A DNA stretch of 64,000 nucleotides from Luscinia megarhynchos (lineage: Eukaryota > Chordata > Aves > Passeriformes > Turdidae): NCBI GenBank assembly GCA_034336665.1, contig CM067584.1, forward strand, positions 186,001 to 250,000, given 5' to 3'. The notes beneath the pieces are model-generated. The model was not told where the DNA came from. It ran no database searches and saw only the letters and a program-made list of their open reading frames with translations. This document shows positions 34,001-42,900 of this stretch, piece by piece. The position numbers were made by a program, and so were the translations under genes. The stretch's first letter is position 1. Each line of letters begins with the position of its first letter.

Positions 34001-36933
34001 GGAAAAAACAGAAATTTGAATCATGGAATCGTTAAGGCTGGAAAAGCCCTTTCAGATCATCATGTCTGACCACCAAGACAGTAGCACCACCATGGTCACC
34101 ACCAAACCACATCTCCAAGTAACACATCCACTCATTGTTGGAACACCTCTGGGGATGGGGACTCCATCACTGCCCTGGGACATCCCTTCCAATCCCTGAC
34201 CACCCTTTCCACTGAAAAATTTTTCTGGTGTCTAACCTGGTCCTGGCCTGGCTGGTTGCCCTTAAGGCCCAGTAGGACCATGGGCAGGGACACGTCCCAC
34301 TGTCCCAGGCTGCTCCAGCCTGGCCCTGGACACTGCCAGGGATCCAGGGGCAGCCACAGCTGCTCTGGGCACCTGTGCCAGGGCTGCCCACCCTGCTCAT
34401 CTACTGAAAGCCACAGCGAAGCTTTAAGTCAAGGAGATCTGCTTACTCAAAAGCTCACAGTCTCTTTTAGGTGAATTATTCTCCATCATCCCCAGCTCTG
34501 ATCACATGGATCAGCTGGGAGGGAGAAGAGCACATGGCTGGTAAAACCAGGAACACTTCCATGTCTAGAGATGGCTTATCTCATTGCACAATTCCACCCA
34601 AACACCTTCTGCTCAAGGCTTTTATCAGATTGTGTCTCTCCACTCTAGCCCAAGCATGCTCCAAAAATCAGCCATCAAAGACTTTCTAGGTCAACAAAAC
34701 CCTGTCCATTAAACATGAGTGTGATGATAATGGCTGTGGGGATGTGAGAGAGACACCCAGGCAGAATGAGCTGGGAGTGCTCCAGGCCTCCTCTGAAACC
34801 CAACACTGACAGGCCTCTGGCTGTTCAGGGGGTATGTTAAACCTGAAATTCAGGAGTGAATTTGGGTGTCTGAGCTGGAAAACATTAACTGCATCCCTTG
34901 GTGTCATCTTTGCCCCAAGAGAAACTACAGCCTTGAAGGAAGGAGCATCATAATGCCCCTGCTTAGAATCAGGAGTTTTGTTCATGTTTCTATCACGACA
35001 TTTGAAGAACACTGTTCAGGTTGAGGTTTCTCAGAGACAAGGCTCTACTACCAAGCCAGTATGACTGAACATTTTAGAAGTTCAGATTTACCATAATCCT
35101 CATCCTTACTTTAAACAAAAGCTCAGATTTACACCATCTCATCTTGCAGGATTATTACTGAACAGGCCCAGGGAATGAAGGAATGGAGAAAAAACCTGAG
35201 AAAATCACAACCAAGGGCATGAACTGCCTCTACCATTTCCTGAGTCATGCCCCAAATGCTGCAACCAAAGTGTGTGACCAGGAGTCATGAGTGCAGAACT
35301 GCCTGGGGTGATGTGAATCTGCAAGTCAGCAGCTCTGAGAGGGGAAACCTCGCAGCCAGGGGAGGCTGCTGTGAGCAAAGCACAAGCTGAGAGAGCAAGA
35401 GTGAGTTCCCACCTGGCAGGGAAGGCCCACGTACCTTTTCTGCTATGCCATTCTCTGTGGTGTAGATGGCCATCAGCTCTGTGTCCTCTGTGTCCTGGTC
35501 ACCACTGGATGTGGCTCCACCGTTTATCACAACCTTAAAAACGTCACAAAAAGAGAAACACGAGGTCTTTTAAAAGAAACATTTCCTCTGTGATCACACC
35601 CCATATGTGACTCAGTTTTCTCTCTTGGTACTTGACATCTGCCTCTTGACATTTTGTCAGAAAACACAAGGAGCACAGCAAGTCATCATTTCTGTAACAG
35701 CAGGGCTAGGGACAGAGAGAGACCTGACAGACATCACAGAGAGCACCCTAAAAATATTACAGAGAGCTCCCTAAAAACATCACAGAGAGCTCCCTAAAAA
35801 CATCACACAGAGCTCCCTAAAAATATTACAGGGAGTTTCCTAAAAATATTACAGGGAGCTCCTTAGAAACGTCAGACAGAGCTCCCTAAAAACAGCAGAG
35901 AGAATTCCTTAAAAACATCACTGAGAGCTCCCTAAAACCTGGGCAGTGTCAGCTTGGGGCAGGGGAACCAGCAGCAGATTGGCTGGGAGAGCTCTTGAGA
36001 GTTAATGTGTACAACAGAATAATTAAACTGAAAATGGCAGTAGGAGACAAGCAAATGTCTCCCTGCTGCTGCCTCCTACTCTTCAGGTGGTCAGTACAGG
36101 CTGGGCACTAGCCCAGGTGGGCAAGGAAGCTCTGCTGAGGCCCCTCAGGCAGATCTGCCCCCTCATGAGAGGGACACTGAGGGGCTGGAGCATGTCCAGG
36201 GAAGGGAATGGAGCTGGAAAGGGGCTGAGGAACTGGAAAGGGGCTCAGCTGGAGAAAAGGAGGCTCAGGAGGGACCTTGTGGCTCTGCACAACTCCCTGA
36301 CAGCAGGGGACAGCCAGGGGGGTTGGGCTCTGCTCCAGGGAACAGGGACAGGAGGAGAGGGAACAGCCTCAGGCTGGGCCTAGGGAGGCTCAGGGTGGAT
36401 TTTAGGGAATATTTCTTCACTGAAAGAGTTGTTAGGCACTGGCACTGCTGCCCAGGGCTGTGGTGGTGTCCCCATGGCTGGAGCTGCTCAGAACCAGAGC
36501 AGATGTGGCACTTCATGATTGAGTGGACATGGTGGGACTGGTCACAGGTTGAGGATCCTGGAGGACATTTCCAGCCTCAGTGATTCCATGATTCCAGCCC
36601 AGGGGTGGTGCCTGCTGCAGGAGAACAGTTCAGTGCTCTGAGCATGCAGTGTCTGGGGTGCTGCACGTCCTGGCAACACAGAACAGCCACACAGCAGGAG
36701 CAGCCGTGTTCATCCAGAGATGCTCAGGGGAGCAGAGGTTTGGCACTGACTGGAAATGAAGGGTGTGTACAACTGGAACACTACCCCTGGTTCACACTGA
36801 GCCTGACTGCAGGGCTGGAAATACTCACAGGCAGGGTGAAGAAGGTGGGGTGTTTGGACTCATCCTCATATTTGCCCTCTGTGGAGCCTCCTGCCTCCAC
36901 CGACTTGGCCGTGGTGTTCTTGCCAATCCCCAT
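12837..36933 (-). CDS. SLC23A2: SLC23A2, sodium-dependent vitamin C transporter 2 (SVCT2), 15 coding exons, 649 aa
   Basis: The product is a plasma-membrane Na+/L-ascorbate cotransporter of the nucleobase-ascorbate transporter (NAT/SLC23) family. Spliced exons give 649 residues, against 650 in human SVCT2, with near-identical sequence throughout. The N-terminus is hydrophilic and acidic (residues 1 to about 95). The membrane core starts near [10 protein letters not shown] (98-107). The family QH motif is Q107-H108. The extracellular loop keeps two N-glycosylation sequons, N187-N-T and N195-G-T, matching human Asn188 and Asn196. The NAT signature P-N-x-G-x4-T-K is residues 442-451. The hydrophilic C-tail (about 574-649) ends in a serine/acidic stretch, [10 protein letters not shown]. 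All 14 introns between coding exons are GT-AG and all phases close. I chose MGIGKN as the start by similarity; the human protein begins one residue earlier with a second Met. The closest alternative, SLC23A1, is less likely because the N-terminal exons match SLC23A2. Confidence 0.97.
13098..13147. repeat. Microsatellite of TATCTA/TGTCTA units
   Basis: This is an interrupted TATCTA-type simple repeat, 30 bp inside the intron from the acceptor of the last coding exon. Confidence 0.85.
13566..13661 (-). CDS. SLC23A2: SLC23A2 coding exon 14
   Basis: This is a 96-bp exon encoding the end of Gly541, residues 542-572 and one base of Gly573. It encodes [12 protein letters not shown] and the last membrane segment, [15 protein letters not shown], then NTIP. 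The acceptor is GCTGCAG|GA and the donor ATCCCAG|GTGAGC. Confidence 0.97.
14707..14785 (+). repeat. 79-bp direct repeat, copy 1
   Basis: It starts AGATTAGCAGCTGG and ends CTGAAACAAGG. The second copy, at 15592-15670, is about 95% identical and in the same orientation. It lies in the intron just past the donor of coding exon 13. Confidence 0.92.
14821..14958 (-). CDS. SLC23A2: SLC23A2 coding exon 13
   Basis: This is a 138-bp exon encoding the end of Gly495, residues 496-540 and one base of Gly541. It runs [35 protein letters not shown] and [10 protein letters not shown]. The acceptor is GTGTTTAG|GG and the donor GTCACTG|GTATGT. A copy of a 79-bp direct repeat begins 35 bp past its donor. Confidence 0.97.
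15059..15188 (-). CDS. SLC23A2: SLC23A2 coding exon 12
   Basis: This is a 130-bp exon encoding residues 452-494 plus one base of Gly495. It runs [29 protein letters not shown] and ALFCTLF. The acceptor is CCTGCAG|GTT and the donor CTTCG|GTAAGG. Only 100 bp of intron separates it from the next exon. Confidence 0.97.
15592..15670 (+). repeat. 79-bp direct repeat, copy 2
   Basis: This copy lies in the intron upstream of coding exon 12 and is 885 bp from copy 1. Differences are a few substitutions and single-base indels. I do not recognise its family. Confidence 0.92.
15671..17803. other. Intron 11, remainder
   Basis: No coding sequence is seen. A 21-31 bp motif (TACAGTGATTATTCTGGAG) occurs at 16307-16327 and again at 17946-17976. 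Confidence 0.5.
17804..17909 (-). CDS. SLC23A2: SLC23A2 coding exon 11 (NAT signature)
   Basis: This is a 106-bp exon encoding the end of Arg416 and residues 417-451, [13 protein letters not shown] to [10 protein letters not shown]. The NAT family signature P-N-x-G-x4-T-K is residues 442-451 and finishes exactly at the exon end. The acceptor is GTTTCCAG|G and the donor ACAAAG|GTGAGG. Confidence 0.97.
18492..18639 (-). CDS. SLC23A2: SLC23A2 coding exon 10
   Basis: This is a 148-bp exon encoding the end of Phe367, residues 368-415 and two bases of Arg416. It includes [15 protein letters not shown] and the conserved family segment [16 protein letters not shown], then PPPIHAIN. The acceptor is CTCCACAG|TCC and the donor AACAG|GTTTGT. 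Confidence 0.97.
18752..19175 (-). mobile_element. CR1 LINE fragment
   Basis: It contains the usual CR1 segment complementary to a repeat-encoded stretch: CTCCTGTCCCTGTTCCCTGG, GGGAGTTGTGCAAAGCC and TTTTCTCCAGGCTGAG. It is 5'-truncated and sits in intron 9. Confidence 0.85.
19180..20668. other. Intron 9, remainder
   Basis: No exon, RNA gene or recognised repeat. Confidence 0.45.
20669..20825 (-). CDS. SLC23A2: SLC23A2 coding exon 9
   Basis: This is a 157-bp exon encoding residues 315-366 plus one base of Phe367. The membrane segment [15 protein letters not shown] leads to the conserved loop [18 protein letters not shown] and [10 protein letters not shown]. The acceptor is CTCCCCAG|ATC and the donor TACCCCT|GTAAGT. 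It is richer in CpG than the surrounding introns. Confidence 0.97.
21371..21491 (-). CDS. SLC23A2: SLC23A2 coding exon 8
   Basis: This is a 121-bp exon encoding the end of Leu274 and residues 275-314. The membrane segment [11 protein letters not shown] is followed by a basic loop, [13 protein letters not shown], and FKMFP. The acceptor is TTTTCCTCAG|G and the donor TTCCCT|GTAAGT. Confidence 0.97.
21492..23920. other. Intron 7, first part
   Basis: Ordinary intronic sequence with an A-run near 22573-22587. No exon is recognised. Confidence 0.45.
23921..24125 (-). mobile_element. CR1 LINE 3' fragment
   Basis: It begins ATGGAATGGTTTGGGTTGG, the complement of the CR1 3' end, and continues through GGCAGGGACACCTCCC to CCACAGCTGCTCTGG. 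It sits in intron 7, about 180 bp from coding exon 7. Confidence 0.9.
24303..24484 (-). CDS. SLC23A2: SLC23A2 coding exon 7
   Basis: This is a 182-bp exon encoding residues 214-273 plus two bases of Leu274. It begins [14 protein letters not shown], passes through [15 protein letters not shown] and ends [13 protein letters not shown]. It covers two to three hydrophobic segments of the transport core. The acceptor is GTGTTCAG|ATC and the donor ATGCT|GTGAGT. Confidence 0.97.
24700..25330. other. Intron 6, unclassified block
   Basis: Single-copy-looking sequence with a cluster of CpG near 24800-24830. No exon or repeat family can be supported. Confidence 0.35.
25612..25682 (-). CDS. SLC23A2: SLC23A2 coding exon 6
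   Basis: This is a 71-bp exon encoding the end of Asp190 and residues 191-213 ([11 protein letters not shown] to WYPRIRE). It forms the extracellular glycosylated loop, with the second sequon N195-G-T. The acceptor is TTTTCCAG|ATG and the donor CGAGAG|GTAATG. Confidence 0.96.
26937..27025 (-). CDS. SLC23A2: SLC23A2 coding exon 5
   Basis: This is an 89-bp exon encoding the rest of Arg160, residues 161-189 ([11 protein letters not shown] to KWKCNNT) and the first base of Asp190. It holds the first N-glycosylation sequon, N187-N-T. The acceptor is TTTCCACCAG|G and the donor AATACAG|GTAATT. The exon is AT-rich compared with its neighbours and easy to miss by eye. Confidence 0.95.
27026..30580. 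other. Intron 4, first part
   Basis: No exon, RNA gene or clear repeat is seen. Short open frames look random. Confidence 0.45.
30653..30874. repeat. Tandem duplication, 111-bp unit, two copies
   Basis: The unit begins GATCCCACATTTTTTGATTGG at 30653 and again at 30764. I count four mismatches between copies (about 96% identity). The period is 37 codons, so a plus-strand frame (30582-30932) stays open through both copies. There is no sign that it is translated. Confidence 0.95.
31205..31362 (-). CDS. SLC23A2: SLC23A2 coding exon 4
   Basis: This exon encodes residues 108-159 plus two bases of Arg160, in 158 bp. It begins HYLTCFSGT, with His108 completing the QH motif, and ends QTTFGC. Two hydrophobic segments are visible, around [11 protein letters not shown] and [15 protein letters not shown]. 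The acceptor is GCCCCCAG|CAC and the donor CTGCAG|GTGAGG. Confidence 0.97.
31413..31449. repeat. CACT/CATT tetranucleotide microsatellite
   Basis: About four CACT units are followed by about seven CATT units, 50 bp upstream of coding exon 4 in intron 3. Confidence 0.95.
32473..32589 (-). CDS. SLC23A2: SLC23A2 coding exon 3
   Basis: This exon encodes residues 69-107 in 117 bp, phase 0 at both ends. It runs from [11 protein letters not shown] through [10 protein letters not shown] into the start of the first membrane segment, [10 protein letters not shown]. Its last codon is Gln107, the Q of the family QH motif. The acceptor is CCTGCAG|AGT and the donor TTGCAG|GTACAT. Confidence 0.97.
32590..34010. 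other. Intron 2, part
   Basis: No exon or repeat family recognised. Confidence 0.45.
34020..34250 (-). mobile_element. CR1 LINE fragment
   Basis: It starts ATCATGGAATCGTTAAGGC, then CTGACCACCAAGACAG, and continues to CACTGAAAAATTTTTC, a typical complementary CR1 3' region. It is more diverged than the next copy. Confidence 0.85.
34262..34400 (-). mobile_element. Second CR1 LINE fragment
   Basis: It contains CATGGGCAGGGACACGTCCC, CCAGGGATCCAGGGGCAGCC and CTGTGCCAGGGCTGCCC. It lies directly after the preceding copy, so it is either a second insertion or a member of another subfamily. Confidence 0.8.
35435..35533 (-). CDS. SLC23A2: SLC23A2 coding exon 2
   Basis: This exon encodes residues 36-68 ([11 protein letters not shown] to ENGIAEK), part of the cytosolic N-terminus. 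It is 99 bp, phase 0 at both ends. The acceptor is TTTTTAAG|GTT and the donor AAAAG|GTACGT. It is hydrophilic and rich in Asp, Glu and Thr. Confidence 0.96.
35725..35940. repeat. Minisatellite, about 23-bp unit, about nine copies
   Basis: The unit is CATCACAGAGAGCTCCCTAAA, with variants such as TATTACAGGGAG. It lies in intron 1, 200 bp upstream of coding exon 2. Confidence 0.9.
36160..36600 (+). mobile_element. CR1 LINE fragment
   Basis: It contains GGAGAAAAGGAGGCTCAGG, TCTGCACAACTCCCTGACAG and GGTGGATTTTAGGGAATATT, then GATTCCATGATTCCA at the 3' end. It lies in intron 1, about 230 bp downstream of coding exon 1. Confidence 0.9.
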
Positions 36934-36980
36934 CGTCTCCAGCACGTCCAGGACTTGCATGCAGCACCCAGGAGGTGCTC
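36829..36980 (-). CDS. SLC23A2: SLC23A2 coding exon 1 with the last part of the 5' UTR
   Basis: The coding part is 36933-36829 and encodes residues 1-35, [11 protein letters not shown] to FFTLP. The donor at 36828-36827 reads CCT|GTGAGT, phase 0. The acceptor I place at 36982-36981 (TGTCCCAG|GAGC) is plausible but rests on the sequence pattern alone. The chosen ATG has A at -3 and G at +4. A second in-frame ATG lies 27 nt upstream at 36960-36958 in weak context and would add MQVLDVLET. Confidence 0.88.
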
Positions 36981-39900
36981 CTGGGACAGGCCAAGAACTG
37001 AGGACAGCTCCTTATTCCAACAGCAGCTCCAGGAATCACACAGCAGCTCAGTAATCCAGCTGGGACATCAGGGTGTCATTCACATCAATGGCTCCTAGGA
37101 GGGAAGGGAGAAATTGTTATTTTTTATTCCCTAAAATAGATGTGCAAAAGCACAAACCCCACAGCCTGGGCTCCCTTTCGTGCTCATGACTCACCAACTC
37201 TGATCATTTCTCCCTGATAATTAGCAGTCAAGGTATTTGAAATTCTTTCATACTGGGAATACTCTGATTATTCTCTCATTCTTCTCACTACTGTTTTTCA
37301 ATCAGTAGGGGTATATTGAAACCTTGAACTTTTTGGGAACAAACTCCAGGCACAGAGCAGTGCAGAACAGCTGAACATCCACCACAAACGAGACTTGAGC
37401 TTCTCCAAGGAGGGTGAATTTGCAGAGCTGCTCCAGGGTTGCCTCTGTATTACTGAATCCTTTCTCTGAAACAAACTTTGAAATAAAAAGCATCTGGGAA
37501 GCTCAGACTGAATGGACAGTGAGGCACCTGCCTTTCTGTGAGCCTGCTTCAGACAGAAGCAGCCCCTTCTGCTGAACATTGTAACCCAAAAATATCCCCA
37601 AATTCTCAGTTGTATGAAGAACATTCCAAGTAATCTGCCCGAGGATACTGAAGGAACTGTTTGAGGATAAACTCTGTATTTTAATGAGTTTCACTTCTCT
37701 TCTGGCACAGGAACAGGAAAGATCAGACACCTTAGTGGGTTTCTTCTGTTCTCCCACATGGGTCACTACAGTACAGTTTTGAAGCATTTGCTCCTTAAAT
37801 CAGAGCAGCCAGTCCACTGTCATTCCACATTTTCCATTTCCAAGACAAAAGAACAGGAATTAACACATTTGAACCTAAAGTCCCCAGATGACAGCACAGA
37901 AAATCTTGCAGAAAACCAAGTTTTGCAAGCTGTGGCTACTGAGCTTTAAACAGAGGATGCAGCTGCCACCACAGGCAGGTGAAACCAGGTCAGGTACAGG
38001 TGAAAGTACAGGACAGAACCTGAAAAATGGTCTCCTGAAAGCCACAAAAAGTGGAATTTTCTGCATCCATCCAAGCAGCAGAACCCACTCACACTGCTGT
38101 TACTGCAAATGCAAGTTAATGATGAGTTCAGCTGAACCCTAAGGTGGAAACAGCTAATGGACACTCACAAACACAGGTTTGGAGTGGGAAAAAAGAAGCA
38201 GAACTTGGGTTTTTCCTTAAGTCTCCCTTCCAGATGCTGCTCAGGAAATGCCAGCAGCTCCTGTCTACTGTAATTGCAATAATAACTGAACTTGAGAAAG
38301 ACTCTTCTGCTGAGGGCAATTCAGGACTGCACTAATATATGAATACTAATATTTTAGAACCTCTTAATAGCTGTTAATTGCCCATTTGCTAGAAAATTCT
38401 GGTTCCTTGAGGTGAAAGAAATATTAACTCTTTTAAAGTGATGTAGGTACTTCCTGAAAAGTTACATAAAAAAGATTATTCGGGCACTGAGATCCCTTGA
38501 AGCATTAATTAAATCAAGATGGGATGGAAGGCAGTGCCTGCAAAGCAGGGTTAAGATTTGTTTATGAGAGTAAATATTAAGGTAGCATAACTATTTCTCA
38601 CTTGAAGACTGAAGAAGAAGGCTGGTTTGAACACTCACTGGCTTGCTCTGGAAAAAACCTGTCATTCCCATTTTCACAATAAGCACAGAGCTCCTTTTCA
38701 AGTGCAGCTCAGGACAGAGAGGAGACAGGTACTGTTAAAGCTTAAAGCTTTGGGAGCACTGGGGGGTCTGGGCTGGGATTTTTGGAGGGGTTTTTTGTTT
38801 GCTTTCACTTTAGAACAATGAGGGGGGGTTTTTTGGGGTTTTGGGGTTTTTTTGGGTTTTTTTTGTTTGTTTGTTTTTTTGTTTTTTGTTTTTTGTTGTA
38901 GCACACAAGAACAAAGAGAAAAGAACCTGCCTTCTTCTGTCATTGCACATGTATTTTATTCTCCAAGAAAATCAGAGACGGAGACAGGCAAGGTTTAGTC
39001 TGGCAGCTTTATCCTCTGGGATTGGGAAGGGAAAGGGCAGCAGGACACCTCACTAAGCCAGGCCCAATAAATCTGGAGCCAGGGAAGCTGCCAGTCACAG
39101 GATTTGCTGCTCTAAGGTGCTCTGGCACCCTAAGCTGCTTAGCTGGCATTAACCAGCATCTCCAGGGAGAAAAGACAAGACTCTGTAATCCTGCTCTGCT
39201 GGGCACTGCACAACAACAGGGCTGCTGCCTTCTCCAGGCCTGCACCACTCCTTGGGAACTGCTCTTGGGAATTCCAGCAGGACAGCAGCAAAGCTTGCCT
39301 TGGATCAATTGATTGCTGAGAGCTGACACACTGGAGCCAAAATAATAATTCCCAAACAGGCAACTCCCAAATCACGGGCAAAAATCCTCTCTTCGCTGCT
39401 TTTCCTAAAGAGAGGGAGGGTTTGTGTCAGGAGGGGTTGGTCCAAGAAAAACCAGAAAAATTAATTTCCCAGCTCTTCTTGCTTCTACACAGCAATTAAA
39501 ATTAATGGCACAGATGATCATCAAGAGATTTCTGGAATGCTTTGATTCTGCAATCAGGAGTGTCAAAAAGCAGCAGATAAACTCTGCTGCTGCCTAAAGC
39601 TATCTGGGAGAGATCACTCCTTATCAGTCCCGTGTCCCACCGCATGACTCAGGCTTTTTTACAGCCCTTCAGGGCAAACCCAGCTCCTCAGGAGCTGCAA
39701 AGTCCTGGAGAAAGAGATAAAACCCACTCAGCATCAGGCAGGTACACTCAGTACAACCCATCCCCTGCAGGCTGGGATCAAGTGGAAAGGCTGGAAGGGA
39801 AATTTCTGTCAGGACTGATTAAAGTTCGCCTTTCCACACCGAACTGCCTTCAGTGCACACCTGTGTTTAACACAGAAGGCCAAGAGCTGCCAGTGTTTAC

Positions 39901-42900
39901 AGTGCTGAGATAAGGTTTAAACAAAGGGCAGGAGATAGCCCAGGTGCAAGTTAAAGAGGAAAAGCCTCCTGGCCAGGGAAAGGCCACTCCGCACCTTCAA
40001 CCTCTGCCTTTTCTCCAGCAAAAAGCTCCCTCCAGCCCTGGAGCCATCAGGAGAGGACAGAAGAGGTGGCAGTGTCTGGTCTGGCACATCATCACCTTCT
40101 CACACTTCCAGGACCACCCACCACATTCTCCCTTTTGCCAAGGTCGCTGCTATTTCCTTTAAACAAATTAGGATGATTTTAAAGCTCATGGAAAAAGGAT
40201 AAAAGCCATCTGAGATATGGAGATCTACAATGCTAGACTGGGTTTAAAAGCTCTTTTTCTTCCTGCAAGTCTGCTCTGGAACCTCCACCACAACTAAAAA
40301 CATCCACAGGAGCACAAAGGTTTTCCTACAGGAAAATCTGCCCTGTGCAACCACGTGCCACCACAAAAAGTTTCACGAGGTACTCCACCTGCCTGTGAGT
40401 CAATTAAAAAATTCTCTCAGTTATCTCTTAAGTAGATCCAAGGGTTAACCTGGGCAGGACAGAAGGTGCAGAAAGACATAAAGAGCTTATTGCCATGGGA
40501 GGGAAAACTGGCCATGAACCCACAAAGGAGCAAGCAATGGAATACAGACTCCTCCCTTGCATGCACTGTTTCCTTTAAAAGCACTGGATATAGGTTTTGG
40601 CTGAACCACACCAAAAATATTGCCTAGATCAGATTTGCTATGATGGCAATTCCTCCCTACAGTGCTGAAGGCCCAGTGGGAGGACATTCAACGTTAATTC
40701 AACATTAATATTTGAATCCAGAGCTTGGCGAAGCAAAGACTGGGGAAAACAAAACCCACCTGACCTCCAGGCTATGACATTTCTGGACAACTGACAAGTT
40801 CTTGGGGCTCTCAGTTTGGGCTGATTTGGGGTTTTTTTAGACTTCTCTTAGATGAGTCAAGGCTTTGCCAGGTGCTGGCAGCACCAGGACTGGGCACAGC
40901 AGGTCGTGCTCAGGACATGGCAATGCTGTAAAGCTCATCTGCAATAAGGAGACCTAGAGATGAACCCTCTGGAGGAAACTCAGGCTCCCTGATGACTTCC
41001 AACCCTGAAAATTACACTTTTTCCAAAGTGAAAGGCTCTCCAGCAGCTCTGTGTATTCCTTTATTTGTCAAACTCAAACCAAAACCTTTTAAAACCAAGA
41101 AGGCTAAATTCCAACTGGATCCTAAATTTCTCTTAGCTGAGTTGAGCCCACCACCCAGTGCCAACCAAAATCCTAGAGGCTTTCCCTGCCCTGGGCCCCA
41201 GTCAGTCCCTGAGGGCCTCTCCTCCCCACCCTGTAAAAAATCAGGGACTGGCCTGAATTTGGTGGCCCTTCCCTGCTGCACAAGGGAAATATTCATAAAG
41301 GAAGCACAACAAGTGTGATGATAAAAGCAGCTGGGGATGGAGCAGCCCACGCTTGGGTTTGTCCCATGTCAGACTCCCTGGGGAAGGAGAGCTGGCACAG
41401 CCAGCCAGGACCTTCCTGCCTGTTACTGATGGCTGAAGAGCCAAAAAATCTCTGGCTGTTGCACATGCTAAGGAGATTAGAATCAAATTAAGGTCACTGC
41501 TTAATTACCATCATCAATTTATTATTTTAATTAGCTGTCAGGCTCATGTGAACAGACCAACTTTCTCCTGCAAGCAGAGATGATGCTCAGCCAAGTTGTC
41601 CCACTTGAGGTGCCTGTGGAATTTCACCACCTCCCATGGCACTTCCAAGTGTTTGGCACCTCTGAAACTCGGGCACATGATGTGTTTTAACACAAATCAA
41701 GGCATCCTCTAGGTCTGAGATTGTATTTTTGGCAGCATCACACAGCAGAGATGTGGAATGGGACCTGGACTCCCTGCATGCTATTTTCTTGTTACATGCA
41801 CCAAGTCTGAGCAGAAGATAAAACCGGTTTTAACCCCACTTGCTCAGGTTTAAGGCTGTGGGAAGGACACACCAGAAGCTGAGGCTAAAGAAAAATTTCA
41901 GTTCCTGCAGTGTCACAGCTGTGAAGAATTGAAGCCAGTAACAAACACAAGATTTGGGGTAAAAAAGCCTGTTTAGGCCAGGCAGGAGAAGTCACAGAGA
42001 AACCAAAGCAGCCCTGAGGAACAGAGCTGCCATGGGCCAGCCAGGATTCCGGGGAGGGGACACGGAGAAGGGACAGGCTGGGATTGGCAATGGGGTAGCC
42101 AGGGAGCTGCAGAAGGGACAGACAGGATGGATGCCAAGAGATCAGGGAAGTTGTGAAAATAATTCCTTGCCCAGAACCCTTCACCAAACTGCTCAGAGAC
42201 ACAGGAGTGCTCCAGCACTGCAGACAATTAAGGAACAGTGCAGAGACTCCAATCAAGCTTTGCTTACAGAGCAGGGCTGTGCCTGGCCATTCCACACAAA
42301 AGCAAGGCAATTCCCAGTTAATTATGGAATTGTAGCTTTCTCCAGATCACCACTGGCTCTAGCTACACCCTCACAAAACTTCTGTATTGATTTTGTGTCA
42401 TTAAGATATTAAAACCCCAAATCTCATATTTTTGTTATTAGCCAGACCTTGCCTGCTGTGCATCAGCTCCAGGCACTGGATTTATCAGTGTTCTCACTTT
42501 TCTGCTGCTTTTAATACCACAAAAACCTTAGAACACAGTTCCCCTTTTCCCTCTGCTGCCTGCACAGCTGTCCACACCTATTTCACAGCTCAAATAAATA
42601 AATATTCGAGTTACTTGTTTCTGAGAACCTCTTAGAAATGAAACAGCACATTACCAAGAGATTTTCAAATATCAAGAACCAAATTACAAGCCACCAAAAG
42701 AGCACCAACTTTGCTACTCAGAGGTGTCCAGAAGGTGCTGGATGTTTTCCTCGGAAAAATGTTCTCCCCCCAGTTAAAAAAATCCACAAATATCTCATCA
42801 CTGAGGTTAAAAAAGCCCAATAAGTACCTAAACGATGCAATCTCAGTTGTGTCTGCAGAACCACAACCACAAGTCGAATTGCTTCACACTGTTAAACCCA

